Shown piece by piece: positions 8,818-16,438 of a stretch of DNA of 64,000 bases; position 1 is the stretch's first letter; every line of letters starts with the position of its first letter. The translations under genes and the position numbers were made by a program. This stretch comes from Scopulibacillus daqui (GTDB lineage: Bacteria > Bacillota > Bacilli > Bacillales > Sporolactobacillaceae). The notes beneath the pieces are model-generated. The model was not told the origin of the DNA and ran no database searches. It was given only the letters and a program-made list of their open reading frames with translations. The stretch is from the NCBI RefSeq assembly GCF_016908855.1, contig NZ_JAFBER010000007.1:1-64000 (forward strand). Reading direction: 5' to 3'.

Positions 8818-8836
8818 GAACATTCTCCTTTCCAAA

Positions 8837-8873
8837 AAAGGTTAGCCTTAACGGTTTTGCGCCGGCTAACCTT
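8837..8873 (-). terminator. Terminator of the SGNH hydrolase gene
   Basis: A perfect 11-bp stem (aaaggttagcc with ggctaaccttt) is followed on the minus strand by a T-run. It also separates the hydrolase from the sspP-like gene. Confidence 0.8.
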
Positions 8874-8899
8874 TCTTAGTATGAACAAAAAAGGAGTGT

Positions 8900-9703
8900 T
8901 TATGTCGAGCTGTTAACCTGATAATAAGGCAGCAGCCGCTTAGTCATTAGTTTATATCCTTTTGAATTCGGATGAAAATGGTCTTTATAAAGCAAAGTGT
9001 TGGTTTTCCCTTTAAAAATATCTTCTGTTGGGATAAAAACAGTATGGCTGTACATCTTTAAAATATTCTGGCTCGTGTGATTCCACTCTTTAAGAATTAC
9101 GAAAAACTGTTTGTTTAACTTTTTATCCAAATAATCTTCAAAGGGGTTATAAAGGCCAAAATAATAAATGGTCGCCGACGTATTTTCTTTGCGGATTTTT
9201 TGAATAATGTCATTGAAATTCTTTTCAAATTGCTGCCGTTCTGTTTCAAAATCATTTTGTTTTAGATTTAGGAAATTTGATTTTAATACATTGACTAAAT
9301 CATTGCCGCCTATGGTTAAACATATCATATCAGCATTTTTTAATTGTTTTTTTACATTTTCTTGATCAAGGACCTTTAATAGATCGTCTGTTGTATCACC
9401 TGTAACACCAAAATTATTAACAGTCACTTTAGAGATGGTGTCTGATCTTTTTAAATGGTTTATAAAATCTCCGAAATAGCCGCCATTTTTAGGATCACCT
9501 ACACCTTTTGTCAGGGAGTCTCCTATGCCGACAATATGAACAGGCAGCTTTTTTTTCATGACGTGTTTTTGTGAAGCTTGCGTTTTTTCAACCCGTTCTG
9601 ATTTAAAAGGGTGAGCGGCAACTGTGAAAATAACCCCCACAATACATATTAGAACGGCGGCGGCGATATAAATTATTTTCCGTTTTAAGGTAACCACCCC
9701 CAT
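8900..9703 (-). CDS. ypmR: Secreted/membrane-anchored SGNH-family lipase/esterase (YpmR-like)
   Basis: This 267-residue protein has an N-terminal membrane anchor or signal (about residues 9-30, KRKIIYIAAAVLICIVGVIF) followed by the SGNH fold. Block I is VGIGDSLTKG with the nucleophile Ser near residue 63, block II is NFGVTGDT, block III is TIGGNDL, and block V is KDHFHPNSKGY with the catalytic Asp/His. It resembles B. subtilis YpmR. It would hydrolyse an ester outside the membrane; the substrate is unknown. The start is the first ATG, but its ribosome site is weak, so the true start is uncertain. Confidence 0.82.
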   Translation of the reverse strand: MGVVTLKRKIIYIAAAVLICIVGVIFTVAAHPFKSERVEKTQASQKHVMKKKLPVHIVGIGDSLTKGVGDPKNGGYFGDFINHLKRSDTISKVTVNNFGVTGDTTDDLLKVLDQENVKKQLKNADMICLTIGGNDLVNVLKSNFLNLKQNDFETERQQFEKNFNDIIQKIRKENTSATIYYFGLYNPFEDYLDKKLNKQFFVILKEWNHTSQNILKMYSHTVFIPTEDIFKGKTNTLLYKDHFHPNSKGYKLMTKRLLPYYQVNSST

Positions 9704-9825
9704 AACACTTTAAAAGAAAACCTAGCTGTCCCGCTGTCTCGCCTAACTTCGCTTAACCTTAAAGCTAACAGCGCCTGCCGCATTGAATCGAGCGCATTTG
9801 CCGTTTGATGCGATAAACAAAACGG

Positions 9826-10137
9826 TCATTCTTTATTTTTTAGATTGAATCGTTCGATATGGTCTGCATATCCTTCATGATTTAGAATATTGATCTGTTT
9901 TTCGCCTAGTAAATCGTAATGCGGGTAGTCTTCCCTGGAATCAATCCACTCGGGTTTCAGACCATACTTTCTGCCCCACATCGCGAGCTTTTCCAAATTG
10001 ATACAGCCCACTTTAGTTACCGTATGGCAATCAGGAAAACGCGGATCATACCAGTAATGAGTTATAAAAGCAATTTCACCGTCTAATACTTTTCTTTTCC
10101 ACTCATTTAATTCTTGTCTTTTTAGACCGAAAGCCAT
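9826..10137 (-). CDS. yneQ: YneQ-like conserved protein, unknown function
   Basis: This 103-residue soluble protein is rich in aromatic and charged residues (ITHYWYDPRFPDCHTV, then KYGLKPEWIDSREDYPHYDLL). It resembles B. subtilis YneQ and sits, as there, directly after a YneP-type thioesterase gene (gap 16 bases), so the pair is one operon. No catalytic motif is recognised. AAAAGGAAG precedes the start. Confidence 0.7.
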   Translation of the reverse strand: MAFGLKRQELNEWKRKVLDGEIAFITHYWYDPRFPDCHTVTKVGCINLEKLAMWGRKYGLKPEWIDSREDYPHYDLLGEKQINILNHEGYADHIERFNLKNKE

Positions 10138-10153
10138 ATGAAAATACTTCCTT

Positions 10154-10570
10154 TTATCCTAATGCCCGGCGATAGGCCTGATCCCAGTCTGGGAAGTGCT
10201 TTTTCAATATAATCGGCCTGAAGCTATCTTTTTTGACGCAGACATGCTGCGTTTTTGCTTTTACAGAACATTGCCCCTGGCCATCAATCACTTCATAGCC
10301 ATATGTAACACGGATGCCGTCGTATGCGTCTACCCATGTTCTAACCGTCACTTGTTCACCGTATTTTGCCGGTTTATGATAACTTATATGAACATCAACA
10401 ACCGGCGATAATATGCCTTCTTCCTCCATTGAAGCGTATCGGAAGCCAAGTTCGCTAACGAGCTGTGTGCGGCCCACTTCCAGCCAAACAAGATAGTTAG
10501 CGTGATAGACAACTCCCATTTGATCTGTTTCCGCGTATCTTACCGTTATTTTTGTTTCCGATATATGCAT
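10154..10570 (-). CDS. yneP: Acyl-CoA thioesterase, 4-hydroxybenzoyl-CoA thioesterase family (YneP-like)
   Basis: This is a 138-residue single hot-dog domain. The family signature RYAETDQMGVVYHANYLVWLE (residues 10-30) holds the catalytic Asp and is followed by GRTQLV. It would hydrolyse an acyl-CoA to acid and CoA in the cytosol; physiological substrate unknown. AGGAGAAG precedes the ATG. First gene of the yneP-yneQ pair. Confidence 0.85.
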   Translation of the reverse strand: MHISETKITVRYAETDQMGVVYHANYLVWLEVGRTQLVSELGFRYASMEEEGILSPVVDVHISYHKPAKYGEQVTVRTWVDAYDGIRVTYGYEVIDGQGQCSVKAKTQHVCVKKDSFRPIILKKHFPDWDQAYRRALG

Positions 10571-10672
10571 TGATCTCTTCTCCTAAATCATTTGTAGAGT
10601 CAAACTATCACTTATTTTAACACATTATCAATTATACAAAAAAGAAAACTCATCGGGCAGATGCCAATAAAT

Positions 10673-10696
10673 AAAGCAACGGCACGCCGTTGCTTT
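10673..10696 (-). terminator. Terminator of the FbpB-like gene
   Basis: A perfect 11-bp stem (aaagcaacggc with gccgttgcttt) has a 2-base loop and begins at the stop codon of the small gene. Confidence 0.75.
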
Positions 10697-10814
10697 AGCG
10701 AATTGAACGTTTTTTTTCAATTTTTAATTCAATTTTTTCAATAGCAGAATGATCTCTTAAAATTTCTGATTTATTTTTAGATACGAGATCTTTAAAAGAT
10801 ACTTTCTTTTTCAT
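10695..10814 (-). CDS. Small basic protein, FbpB/FbpA-like
   Basis: This 39-residue basic, alpha-helical peptide (KVSFKDLVSKNKSEIL, then IEKIELKIEKKRS) resembles the Fur-regulated basic protein family as I remember it: a short SF-x2-LV-x-NK motif followed by an EKIE-rich helix. In B. subtilis FbpA/B/C help the FsrA RNA repress iron-using proteins. The ribosome site GGAAGGTGA precedes the ATG, and an intrinsic terminator follows at once, so it is a stand-alone gene. I see no clear Fur box upstream, which weakens the functional inference. Confidence 0.6.
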   Translation of the reverse strand: MKKKVSFKDLVSKNKSEILRDHSAIEKIELKIEKKRSIR

Positions 10815-10890
10815 GTTTATCACCTTCCACCATTATTTTATAACATTAGTATGGTCAGTTTTTGCTTAAATTATTACAAATGTTTGAAAA

Positions 10891-11454
10891 TTACCGATTG
10901 TGCTTTTTATATTCAATCCACTCGCTTTTCAGCAGGCTGTATATTTCTAAATCAACATATTTATCGCCCCATCGCTGATATTGCCGTAAATAGCCTTCCT
11001 TTTTAAAGGGAACGACCTTAACCAGCCGTTGGGCCTTTTTATTATCAGGTGATATGAGCGCTTCAATTCTATTTAAGCCCAGCGGATAAAACCCGACTGT
11101 CAAAAGGGCTTGTATCCCTTCTTTTCCAATCCCCTTCCCCCAGTAGCTCTTTAATACTTCACCTCCGATTTCCGCCTTTCTTGAAAAGTAATCAATATGA
11201 TGGAAACCTGCTGTCCCAAAAAATTCGTTAGTGTCTTTTGAAGTGATCGCCCATCGTATAGCGGGCTGATCAATAGACGAAAATGTCTGAATAAAGGCCA
11301 TCGCCTCTTCTATATTACCCATCGTCATTCCTCCGTCAAACATCATTGTTTCTGAATCAGAGAACAGCTTAAAGACATCGTAAACATCGTCTTTTTTTAA
11401 TTGGCGGAATCTCAATCGTTCTGTTGTAAACTCAGGAAAAGCTCCGTTAGCCAT
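10891..11454 (-). CDS. GNAT N-acetyltransferase, RimJ/RimL-like
   Basis: This 187-residue GNAT begins with the RimJ-type strand TERLRFRQLKKDD and contains the acetyl-CoA loop YWGKGIGKEGIQALL (near residue 107) followed by LGLNRIEALISPDNKKA. It transfers an acetyl group to an amine; whether the target is a protein N-terminus or a small molecule cannot be told. The ATG at 11454 is preferred over a TTG three bases upstream because the GGGGGTGA ribosome site is too close to the latter. Confidence 0.82.
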   Translation of the reverse strand: MANGAFPEFTTERLRFRQLKKDDVYDVFKLFSDSETMMFDGGMTMGNIEEAMAFIQTFSSIDQPAIRWAITSKDTNEFFGTAGFHHIDYFSRKAEIGGEVLKSYWGKGIGKEGIQALLTVGFYPLGLNRIEALISPDNKKAQRLVKVVPFKKEGYLRQYQRWGDKYVDLEIYSLLKSEWIEYKKHNR

Positions 11455-11530
11455 CAAATCACCCCCATTTTATACGCTCTTATCTTCAAGATATTGATTC
11501 AGGGGATTAAAAGGAACGATGTTCGCCTAT

Positions 11531-11566
11531 AAAAAACGCCCTTATGCTGTGCATAAAGGCGTTTTT
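11531..11566. terminator. Bidirectional terminator
   Basis: A stem of about 15 bp with a slight mismatch (aaaaacgcc.. with ..ggcgttttt) lies directly after the DUF3870 gene on the minus strand and carries T-runs on both strands. Confidence 0.8.
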
Positions 11567-11576
11567 ATCAATGATA

Positions 11577-11903
11577 TTAAGCTTTGGTTTTCTCTTCTAT
11601 CAGTTCCGTATAATAATAATACATATCCTTGCAGGCCGCCATTAAAGCATCTTTGGCTTTGCCGTGGTAGCCATTATCAATAACATCCAGGATGACATCC
11701 AAACCCTCTCGTAAACTATGTCCTTTTAATAATTGATTAATAAAATGATGAGCATGTTCAGTTGCTAAAGTGCAAGAAGCCTCAACGATTACGCCGTAAT
11801 GCGGGTCAATTTCAGCTGTAACGGTTAATGTTTCATAGACATCCCGTGCCGCCATGCCTTTAGGCAGCTTAGCATGACCAGCAATCATCATTGTTTGCGC
11901 CAT
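11577..11903 (-). CDS. DUF3870 domain protein
   Basis: This 108-residue soluble protein has the look of the DUF3870 family: MIAGHAKLPKGMAARDVYETLTV, then DPHYGVIVEASCTLATEHAHHF with a conserved Cys, and KDALMAACKDMY. Its function is not established. It is the last gene of the minus-strand operon aminotransferase - ThDP enzyme - DUF3870 (gap 92 bases), so it likely serves the proposed lysine pathway, perhaps as a small accessory or sensor protein. That role is inference from position only. Confidence 0.7.
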   Translation of the reverse strand: MAQTMMIAGHAKLPKGMAARDVYETLTVTAEIDPHYGVIVEASCTLATEHAHHFINQLLKGHSLREGLDVILDVIDNGYHGKAKDALMAACKDMYYYYTELIEEKTKA

Positions 11904-11995
11904 ATGTTTCCTCCTTAATGACTGTTTCTACTGTTTCTGTTCGTTAAAATTTTCTATAGTAAACCGTTAAATCCTCTTTTTTAATAGTTTTCCCG

Positions 11996-13684
11996 TTAGC
12001 CTTTTATTTTTGCTTTATGTCTGATGTCGTCAATCGTCTGTGATACCGAAATGTGATCCGGGTCCATCATCACTTCAATTAACACAGGCTGTTTGATTTG
12101 CCCATTTGACAGCTGCTTGAATACAGCCTCAAATTCCATCGTGCTATTAACATAGCAGCTATCAATATGAACAGCTTCAGCCAATTTGTTAAAATTCACC
12201 CGGCCAAGCGACGTGCCGACAACTCGACCAGGATAATGCTTTTCCTGATGCATCCGGATAGTCCCATACATCGCATTATTAAAAACAATCGCGATAATAG
12301 GGATATGGTATCTCGCCGCCGTTTCCAATTCCTGAACCGTCATCATGAAACCGCCGTCGCCGGATAAGGAAACAACAGGACGAGCGGGATCGGCCAGCTT
12401 TGCGCCGATTGCCGCCGGCATTCCATAGCCCATCGCTCCTGAAGTCGGTCCAATATAGGTTTTTGGCTGTTTAAATTGATAAAAAGAATGCAGCCATCCG
12501 GCAAAGTTGCCGGCATCATTTGTAATAACTGTATCTTCAGGCATTGAATCTTGGATGATCTTAAAGATATTTTTCAAATTACAGCCGTTATCATGGTCTT
12601 CTTCGAAATCTGGCGGTAAACAGGATGCCCTAACATAAGCTTCTCGACGTTCTTTCCTCCAATTTCCCCATTGCGGTGAACATCCGCTTTCTTTTGCAGC
12701 TTCCAAAAGCTGCTCCAAAGCCATTTTCGCATCAGCAATCACTGAGGTTTCCACTGGAAAATGTCTGCCTGCTACTTGGTCGCTGATATCAATATGAATC
12801 AGTTTATGGTCAGAGGTAATCAATGAATAATCCTGTGTTGTCACTTCTGAAAGCCTTGTACCGATGGCAAGAATAACATCTGCTTGCCTGACCGTTTCAA
12901 GAACGCAAGGAAGAGGGCCTAATCCCAAATGACCCGCATAATGACTATGATCATTAGCCATCACATCATGGCGCCTGAATGAAGATAGAACCGGCAAATC
13001 CATAGTTTCACTAAATGCCGCCAATACCGCTTCAGCATCTGAAAATTTAATGCCCCCGCCGGCAAGAATGACAGGTCTTTCCGCCTTTTTAAGCAATGAT
13101 AAACATTTTCTTATCAAGGATGGATCACCGAGCGGACGGGACTTTTCAAATTTCTTAGCAAATCTCATTTCTGCCTTTTCCTTCAGAACATCTTCCGGCA
13201 GAGAAACGACAACCGGCCCAGGTCTGCCGGACTGAGCTATTCTTAACGCCCTTTGAACGAGCTCCGGCATACGCTCGGCATCGCGAATTTCAACCGTCCA
13301 TTTGGCGATCGGCGCAAAAAATTGTTCCAAATCAACCTCTTGGAATCCTTCGCGTCCCCTAAATTTACTGTGAACCTGCCCCAAAAAAACAACCATTGGC
13401 GTTGAATCTTGATACGCCGTATGAACACCAATTGTTAGATTGCCGGCGCCAACCCCTCTGGTGGCGAATACAATCCCGGGCTTGCCAGTCGCTTTAGCAT
13501 AACCCTCAGCCATAAAAGACACGCCGCCTTCATGGCGACCTGAAATAAGTTTAATCCTTGGATGCTCATATAAATTATCTAATACCGGCAAATAGCTTTC
13601 TCCTGGAACACAAAAAACGTGATTGATGTCTTCGATTTCCAAACATCTTATTAAAGCCTCGGCGCTTGTCATGTACTCAGTCAT
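11996..13684 (-). CDS. ThDP-dependent enzyme, candidate 2-oxoadipate decarboxylase (acetolactate synthase-like)
   Basis: This 561-residue protein has the three-domain layout of pyruvate-oxidase/acetolactate-synthase enzymes. The PYR domain has FCVPGESYLPVLDNL and the ThDP-activating Glu in GRHEGGVSFMAEGYAKATG (near residue 53). A central FAD-like domain follows, and the PP domain has SGDGGFMMTVQELETA with a distal NNAMYG, the Mg/ThDP motif. Acetolactate synthase is the default reading, but there is no small subunit or ilv gene nearby. The gene lies 17 bases after an aminotransferase in a cluster with lysine 6-dehydrogenase and glutaryl-CoA genes, where the missing step is decarboxylation of 2-oxoadipate to glutarate semialdehyde. 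I infer that role. The start at 13684 follows GGAAG by 8 bases. Confidence 0.7.
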   Translation of the reverse strand: MTEYMTSAEALIRCLEIEDINHVFCVPGESYLPVLDNLYEHPRIKLISGRHEGGVSFMAEGYAKATGKPGIVFATRGVGAGNLTIGVHTAYQDSTPMVVFLGQVHSKFRGREGFQEVDLEQFFAPIAKWTVEIRDAERMPELVQRALRIAQSGRPGPVVVSLPEDVLKEKAEMRFAKKFEKSRPLGDPSLIRKCLSLLKKAERPVILAGGGIKFSDAEAVLAAFSETMDLPVLSSFRRHDVMANDHSHYAGHLGLGPLPCVLETVRQADVILAIGTRLSEVTTQDYSLITSDHKLIHIDISDQVAGRHFPVETSVIADAKMALEQLLEAAKESGCSPQWGNWRKERREAYVRASCLPPDFEEDHDNGCNLKNIFKIIQDSMPEDTVITNDAGNFAGWLHSFYQFKQPKTYIGPTSGAMGYGMPAAIGAKLADPARPVVSLSGDGGFMMTVQELETAARYHIPIIAIVFNNAMYGTIRMHQEKHYPGRVVGTSLGRVNFNKLAEAVHIDSCYVNSTMEFEAVFKQLSNGQIKQPVLIEVMMDPDHISVSQTIDDIRHKAKIKG

Positions 13685-13701
13685 TAAATACACTTCCTTA
13701 T

Positions 13702-14865
13702 CTAAAGAAATTGTTTGATGCGCTTAGCCGCTTCCTCTAACCGTTTGTCAGGAACAGATAGGGACACTCGAAAATAGCCTTCTCCGTTTTTCCCAAAAGC
13801 GGTGCCAGGCGTCACAACAACCCCGGCTTCTTCTAGCAGTCTTTCGCAAAAAGCCCCGCTCGTCATTGATCCCGGCACTTTAGCCCAAAGAAAAATGCTG
13901 CCTTTCAGCGGATTTGTCTCGATCCCGATATTACGAAGGGCTTGGCGCATCACCTGTCCCCTTCTTTCATAAACAGCATTTCGCTCTTTTAAAAACGACA
14001 GGTCGCTCTTTAAGGCAATCGCAGCCGCTTTTTGTATAGGAAGAAACTGGCATGAATCGAGATTGCTTTTAACCGTCAGCAACGTTTTTATCATCTCTTC
14101 ATTGCCGACAAGATAGCCGATTCTCCAGCCTGTCATATTAAAAGCCTTTGAAAGCGATCCAAACTCAACAGCTATATCCTTGGCGCCGTCAACTTGCAAA
14201 ATGCTCGGTGCCTGATAGTTTCCAAATGTAACAAGGTTATAAGCGGAATCATGGGCGATATATATGCCATGCTTTTTGAAAAAAGCAACAGCCTTTTCAA
14301 AAAAGTCAATATTGACAGTGGCGCCTGTCGGATTGCTCGGATAATTTAAAAAAGCCAGCTTCGCTTTTTGTAAAATTTCATGAGGAATAGATTCTAAATC
14401 AGGCTTGAAATCGTTGTCAGGATCAAGGCGCACAGGATAGGCCTTGCCTCCTGCCAAATGCACAGCCATTTTATATACCGGGTAACTCGGATCCGGAATT
14501 AAAACAATATCATCAGGGTCTATCATGGCTTGAACTAAATGGGCAATGCCTTCCTTAGAACCAATTAATGTTTGAACTTCCTTATCTTTATCAATCTTCA
14601 CATGAAAATGTTTTAAATAGAATTCAGATACAGCGTGACGAAATTCTGGGCAACCGTTAAAAGTTGAATATTTAAAATTATCCGGATGATTTAATTCCTT
14701 AATTAATTGATCAATGATAAATGGCGGCGTCGGCAGATCAGGATCGCCAATGCCAAGATCAATCATATCAACACCTTGTCTTTTTAAAGTTTCTTTTTTG
14801 CGGTTTAAATTTGAAAATAAGTACGGCGGCATTTGCTGAACATTTCGAGACGGAACTGCCTTCAA
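13702..14865 (-). CDS. Class I aminotransferase, candidate 2-aminoadipate transaminase
   Basis: This 387-residue PLP fold-type I enzyme of the DapL/PatA-like branch has IDLGIGDPDLPTPP near residue 35, YPSNPTGA with the Asn contact near residue 170, AHDSAYNLV with the PLP Asp, and the Schiff-base Lys in SLSKAFNMTGWRIG (about residue 238). The sequence alone does not fix the substrate. Gene order suggests L-2-aminoadipate to 2-oxoadipate. The start is a TTG with AAGGAGG 7 bases upstream. A perfect palindrome (14884-14904) lies at its promoter and matches one at the aldehyde dehydrogenase promoter. Confidence 0.75.
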   Translation of the reverse strand: MKAVPSRNVQQMPPYLFSNLNRKKETLKRQGVDMIDLGIGDPDLPTPPFIIDQLIKELNHPDNFKYSTFNGCPEFRHAVSEFYLKHFHVKIDKDKEVQTLIGSKEGIAHLVQAMIDPDDIVLIPDPSYPVYKMAVHLAGGKAYPVRLDPDNDFKPDLESIPHEILQKAKLAFLNYPSNPTGATVNIDFFEKAVAFFKKHGIYIAHDSAYNLVTFGNYQAPSILQVDGAKDIAVEFGSLSKAFNMTGWRIGYLVGNEEMIKTLLTVKSNLDSCQFLPIQKAAAIALKSDLSFLKERNAVYERRGQVMRQALRNIGIETNPLKGSIFLWAKVPGSMTSGAFCERLLEEAGVVVTPGTAFGKNGEGYFRVSLSVPDKRLEEAAKRIKQFL

Positions 14866-14883
14866 AGGAAAACCTCCTTAGAC

Positions 14884-14904
14884 TAGTTTCAATTAATGAA
14901 ACTA
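14884..14904. promoter_or_regulatory. Operator candidate TAGTTTCA-N5-TGAAACTA
   Basis: A perfect 8-5-8 palindrome sits between the aminotransferase ribosome site and its promoter region. Its core GTTTCA-N5-TGAAAC recurs exactly at 16375-16391, before the aldehyde dehydrogenase gene. The likely ligand is the IclR protein encoded at 19330. Confidence 0.65.
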
Positions 14905-15256
14905 TATTCCTTTAAATAAAACACACATTCATTTTAGTTTAATATTTTGAATTTTTCAATTGGTTTTTATATATTTTCAAATTTGTTCACTAGCTGAATG
15001 TAATAAATAACATTTGTTTTAGATTAGATTTAGGTCCTTTTAAAATTAATCTTTATACTTCTTCAGTTGATATGGAATGCATTTGATATGGAATGCATTG
15101 TTATAAAATGTAAAATTTTGACTATAATTTATGGCCAAATATTCCTTTTATTGTTGGTGAATCCTAATTGCTTATGACAAATATCGTATAAGCAGCTTCA
15201 CACATTAAAATGATATAGATCTGTATTTACACTAAGTTACCTTAACTTAACGTAAC
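14905..15256. other. Intergenic stretch without recognised gene
   Basis: AT-rich DNA upstream of the aminotransferase operon. It should contain that operon's promoter, but no clear -35/-10 pair stands out. A tandem copy of gatatggaatgcatt occurs near 15066-15100. No open frame with a credible ribosome site was seen. Confidence 0.4.
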
Positions 15257-15285
15257 TTGCCTTATATTATATCTCTGTGTATAAT
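15257..15285 (+). promoter_or_regulatory. Sigma-A promoter of putative antitoxin RNA
   Basis: TTGCCT (15257-15262), a 17-base spacer, then TATAAT (15280-15285). No plus-strand gene follows; transcription would start near 15292 and run antisense to the 3' part of the small toxin mRNA. Confidence 0.65.
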
Positions 15286-15291
15286 ATGAAT

Positions 15292-15447
15292 TAGAAAACA
15301 TAAAGTAAAAAAAGCCGAGAGCGGCTACTCTCGACTTATGTAGCATATCACATTGGTTTCGCGACCACTGTGGTCCGGTAGATATTTATGGATATAATCC
15401 ACCTGTACGAAACTCGCAAAAGTTCAATAGGCAGGTGGATTATTTTC
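15292..15447 (+). ncRNA. Putative antisense antitoxin RNA of type I toxin locus
   Basis: The proposed transcript of about 155 nt runs from the promoter at 15257-15285 to a 12-bp terminator stem (15394-15405 with 15432-15443) followed by TTTTC. It contains no open frame of note. Almost its whole length is complementary to the 3' untranslated part of the convergent toxin mRNA, the arrangement known for TxpA/RatA in B. subtilis. Existence as an RNA is inferred from promoter and terminator only. Confidence 0.5.
15307..15336 (-). terminator. Terminator of toxin mRNA
   Basis: A 9-bp stem with one G-U pair (15313-15321 with 15328-15336), a 6-base loop and seven T on the minus strand, about 100 bases after the toxin stop codon. 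Confidence 0.75.
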
Positions 15448-15597
15448 GTGTTGTTTTATCTATGATGTCAACAACTAGACCGATGAGAGCAACGACGAAT
15501 ATCCCGGTTGAAAGTACGATCTGTATTCCATCCATACGACCTACCTCCATTCTCCACAGAGGTTTTGCCCGTTCCACCTGCTATTGATATGCTACAT
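15338..15597. repeat. 13-bp long-range inverted repeat flanking the toxin locus
   Basis: The sequence atgtagcatatca (15338-15350) has its exact reverse complement at 15585-15597. The second copy lies at the predicted 5' end of the toxin mRNA and the first just before its terminator, so the mRNA could pair head to tail. Confidence 0.75.
15440..15535 (-). CDS. Holin-like small membrane toxin (type I TA candidate)
   Basis: This 31-residue peptide consists of one hydrophobic helix (IVLSTGIFVVALIGLVVDII, residues 6-25) followed by the basic tail DKTTRK, the build of TxpA/BsrG-type and Hol_Tox peptides that depolarise the membrane. GGAGG lies 8 bases before the ATG. The promoter (extended -10) and terminator define an mRNA of about 290 nt with long untranslated regions, and a convergent antisense transcript is predicted. 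I infer a type I toxin; the peptide is too short for certainty. Confidence 0.6.
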   Translation of the reverse strand: MDGIQIVLSTGIFVVALIGLVVDIIDKTTRK

Positions 15598-15601
15598 GTA
15601 G

Positions 15602-15610
15602 ATTATATCA
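15602..15610 (-). promoter_or_regulatory. Extended -10 promoter of toxin mRNA
   Basis: TG-A-TATAAT on the minus strand places the start of transcription near 15595, inside the 13-bp inverted repeat. There is no good -35. Confidence 0.5.
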
Positions 15611-15820
15611 TATAAAATAAAAATAAGTCGGAAAATATAGTAATAGAGGTTTGACAATAGTAGGAGTAAATGGTTTTGATAAGGTGTAAGTTACCTCATA
15701 AGTTTTAACACGCATTTTTTCCCCGCGTATATATACTTTGTTCAAAACAATCCCCTAGCACGAATTAACTATAATACAATAAATTTCCACAATTAATAAA
15801 TTAGTCCAAATATAGACTCT

Positions 15821-16108
15821 TTATTCACTTTTATTAATTATATGAACAGCCGGAAAGTCTGCTTGAAGTTGTTTGGCATACAACTCCCCTTTAAGTGCTT
15901 CCAGCTCGCTTGCCTTTTTCTGAATATCATAATATGCCGAGTTGAGTTTTTGCTTGCTTTTATCAGCGGAATGTCCTTTACAATCGTTCAGCTGCCCATA
16001 AGTTTGTTTCATTTTAGTTTCTGTTTCTTTTAAAACGCTAATCTCCTCATCTATTCTATAAGCAATTAATCGGCAAAGGGTTTCCGTAGCGTCAAATGAC
16101 TTTGTCAT
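15821..16108 (-). CDS. Small coiled-coil protein, unknown
   Basis: This 95-residue soluble helical protein starts MTKSFDATETLCRLIAYRID and continues with heptad-rich KETETKMKQTYGQL and KKASELEALKGELY segments. Size and helical build recall the small partners encoded beside WXG100/LXG type VII substrates (YwqH/YwqI), but I cannot confirm a family. Immediately upstream (16193-16125) is a 22-codon open remnant, QEQSQMLKDAASRFEQADQE, that resembles the C-terminus of a WXG100-like protein. AAGAGGATAAAAGG precedes the ATG. Confidence 0.5.
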   Translation of the reverse strand: MTKSFDATETLCRLIAYRIDEEISVLKETETKMKQTYGQLNDCKGHSADKSKQKLNSAYYDIQKKASELEALKGELYAKQLQADFPAVHIINKSE

Positions 16109-16328
16109 CCTTTTATCCTCTTAATCATTCCTGATCTGCTTGTTCGAATCGAGACGCCGCATCTTTTAACATTTGCGACTGTTCCTGTATTTTTTAAAGA
16201 CTAAAGTCATTTCATTAATTTTAACGTTGCTGTTTTCTTTCATATAAAGCAAACATCGAACCTGGACATTCATTGAACGTCGTTTTTTGTCTGAATTTAT
16301 ATCATTTTTATGAATTTTGTAAATATAC

Positions 16329-16357
16329 TTGAATCTCATTTTTCTAAGTCATATAAT
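16329..16357 (+). promoter_or_regulatory. Sigma-A promoter of the lysine operon (aldehyde dehydrogenase side)
   Basis: TTGAAT (16329-16334), 17-base spacer, TATAAT (16352-16357). Predicted transcription start is near 16364, just upstream of the palindromic operator, so a bound regulator would block elongation. Confidence 0.7.
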
Positions 16358-16373
16358 GAAATTGTCAGTGCAA

Positions 16374-16392
16374 TGTTTCATTTTCTGAAACA
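16374..16392. promoter_or_regulatory. Operator candidate TGTTTCA-N5-TGAAACA
   Basis: A perfect 7-5-7 palindrome 10 bases downstream of the predicted start point. The core equals that of the palindrome at 14884-14904. It is preceded by a 14-base string (16365-16378) that recurs at 22707-22720, in the leader of the third operon. Confidence 0.65.
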
Positions 16393-16438
16393 AAGTTTAA
16401 TTAATTGAAAACGGTTACTTTTTAAGGAGGGTTTTACA

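Noticed and set aside
8694-8888. 64-codon minus-strand frame over the sspP locus
   Set aside because: The sspP-like 37-codon gene in another frame has a good ribosome site and recognisable family sequence; this longer frame has neither.
11996-13684. Biosynthetic acetolactate synthase (ilvB)
   Set aside because: No ilvN regulatory subunit or other ilv/leu gene adjoins it, and no acetolactate decarboxylase is present; the catabolic context favours another 2-oxo acid, although the chemistry is untested.
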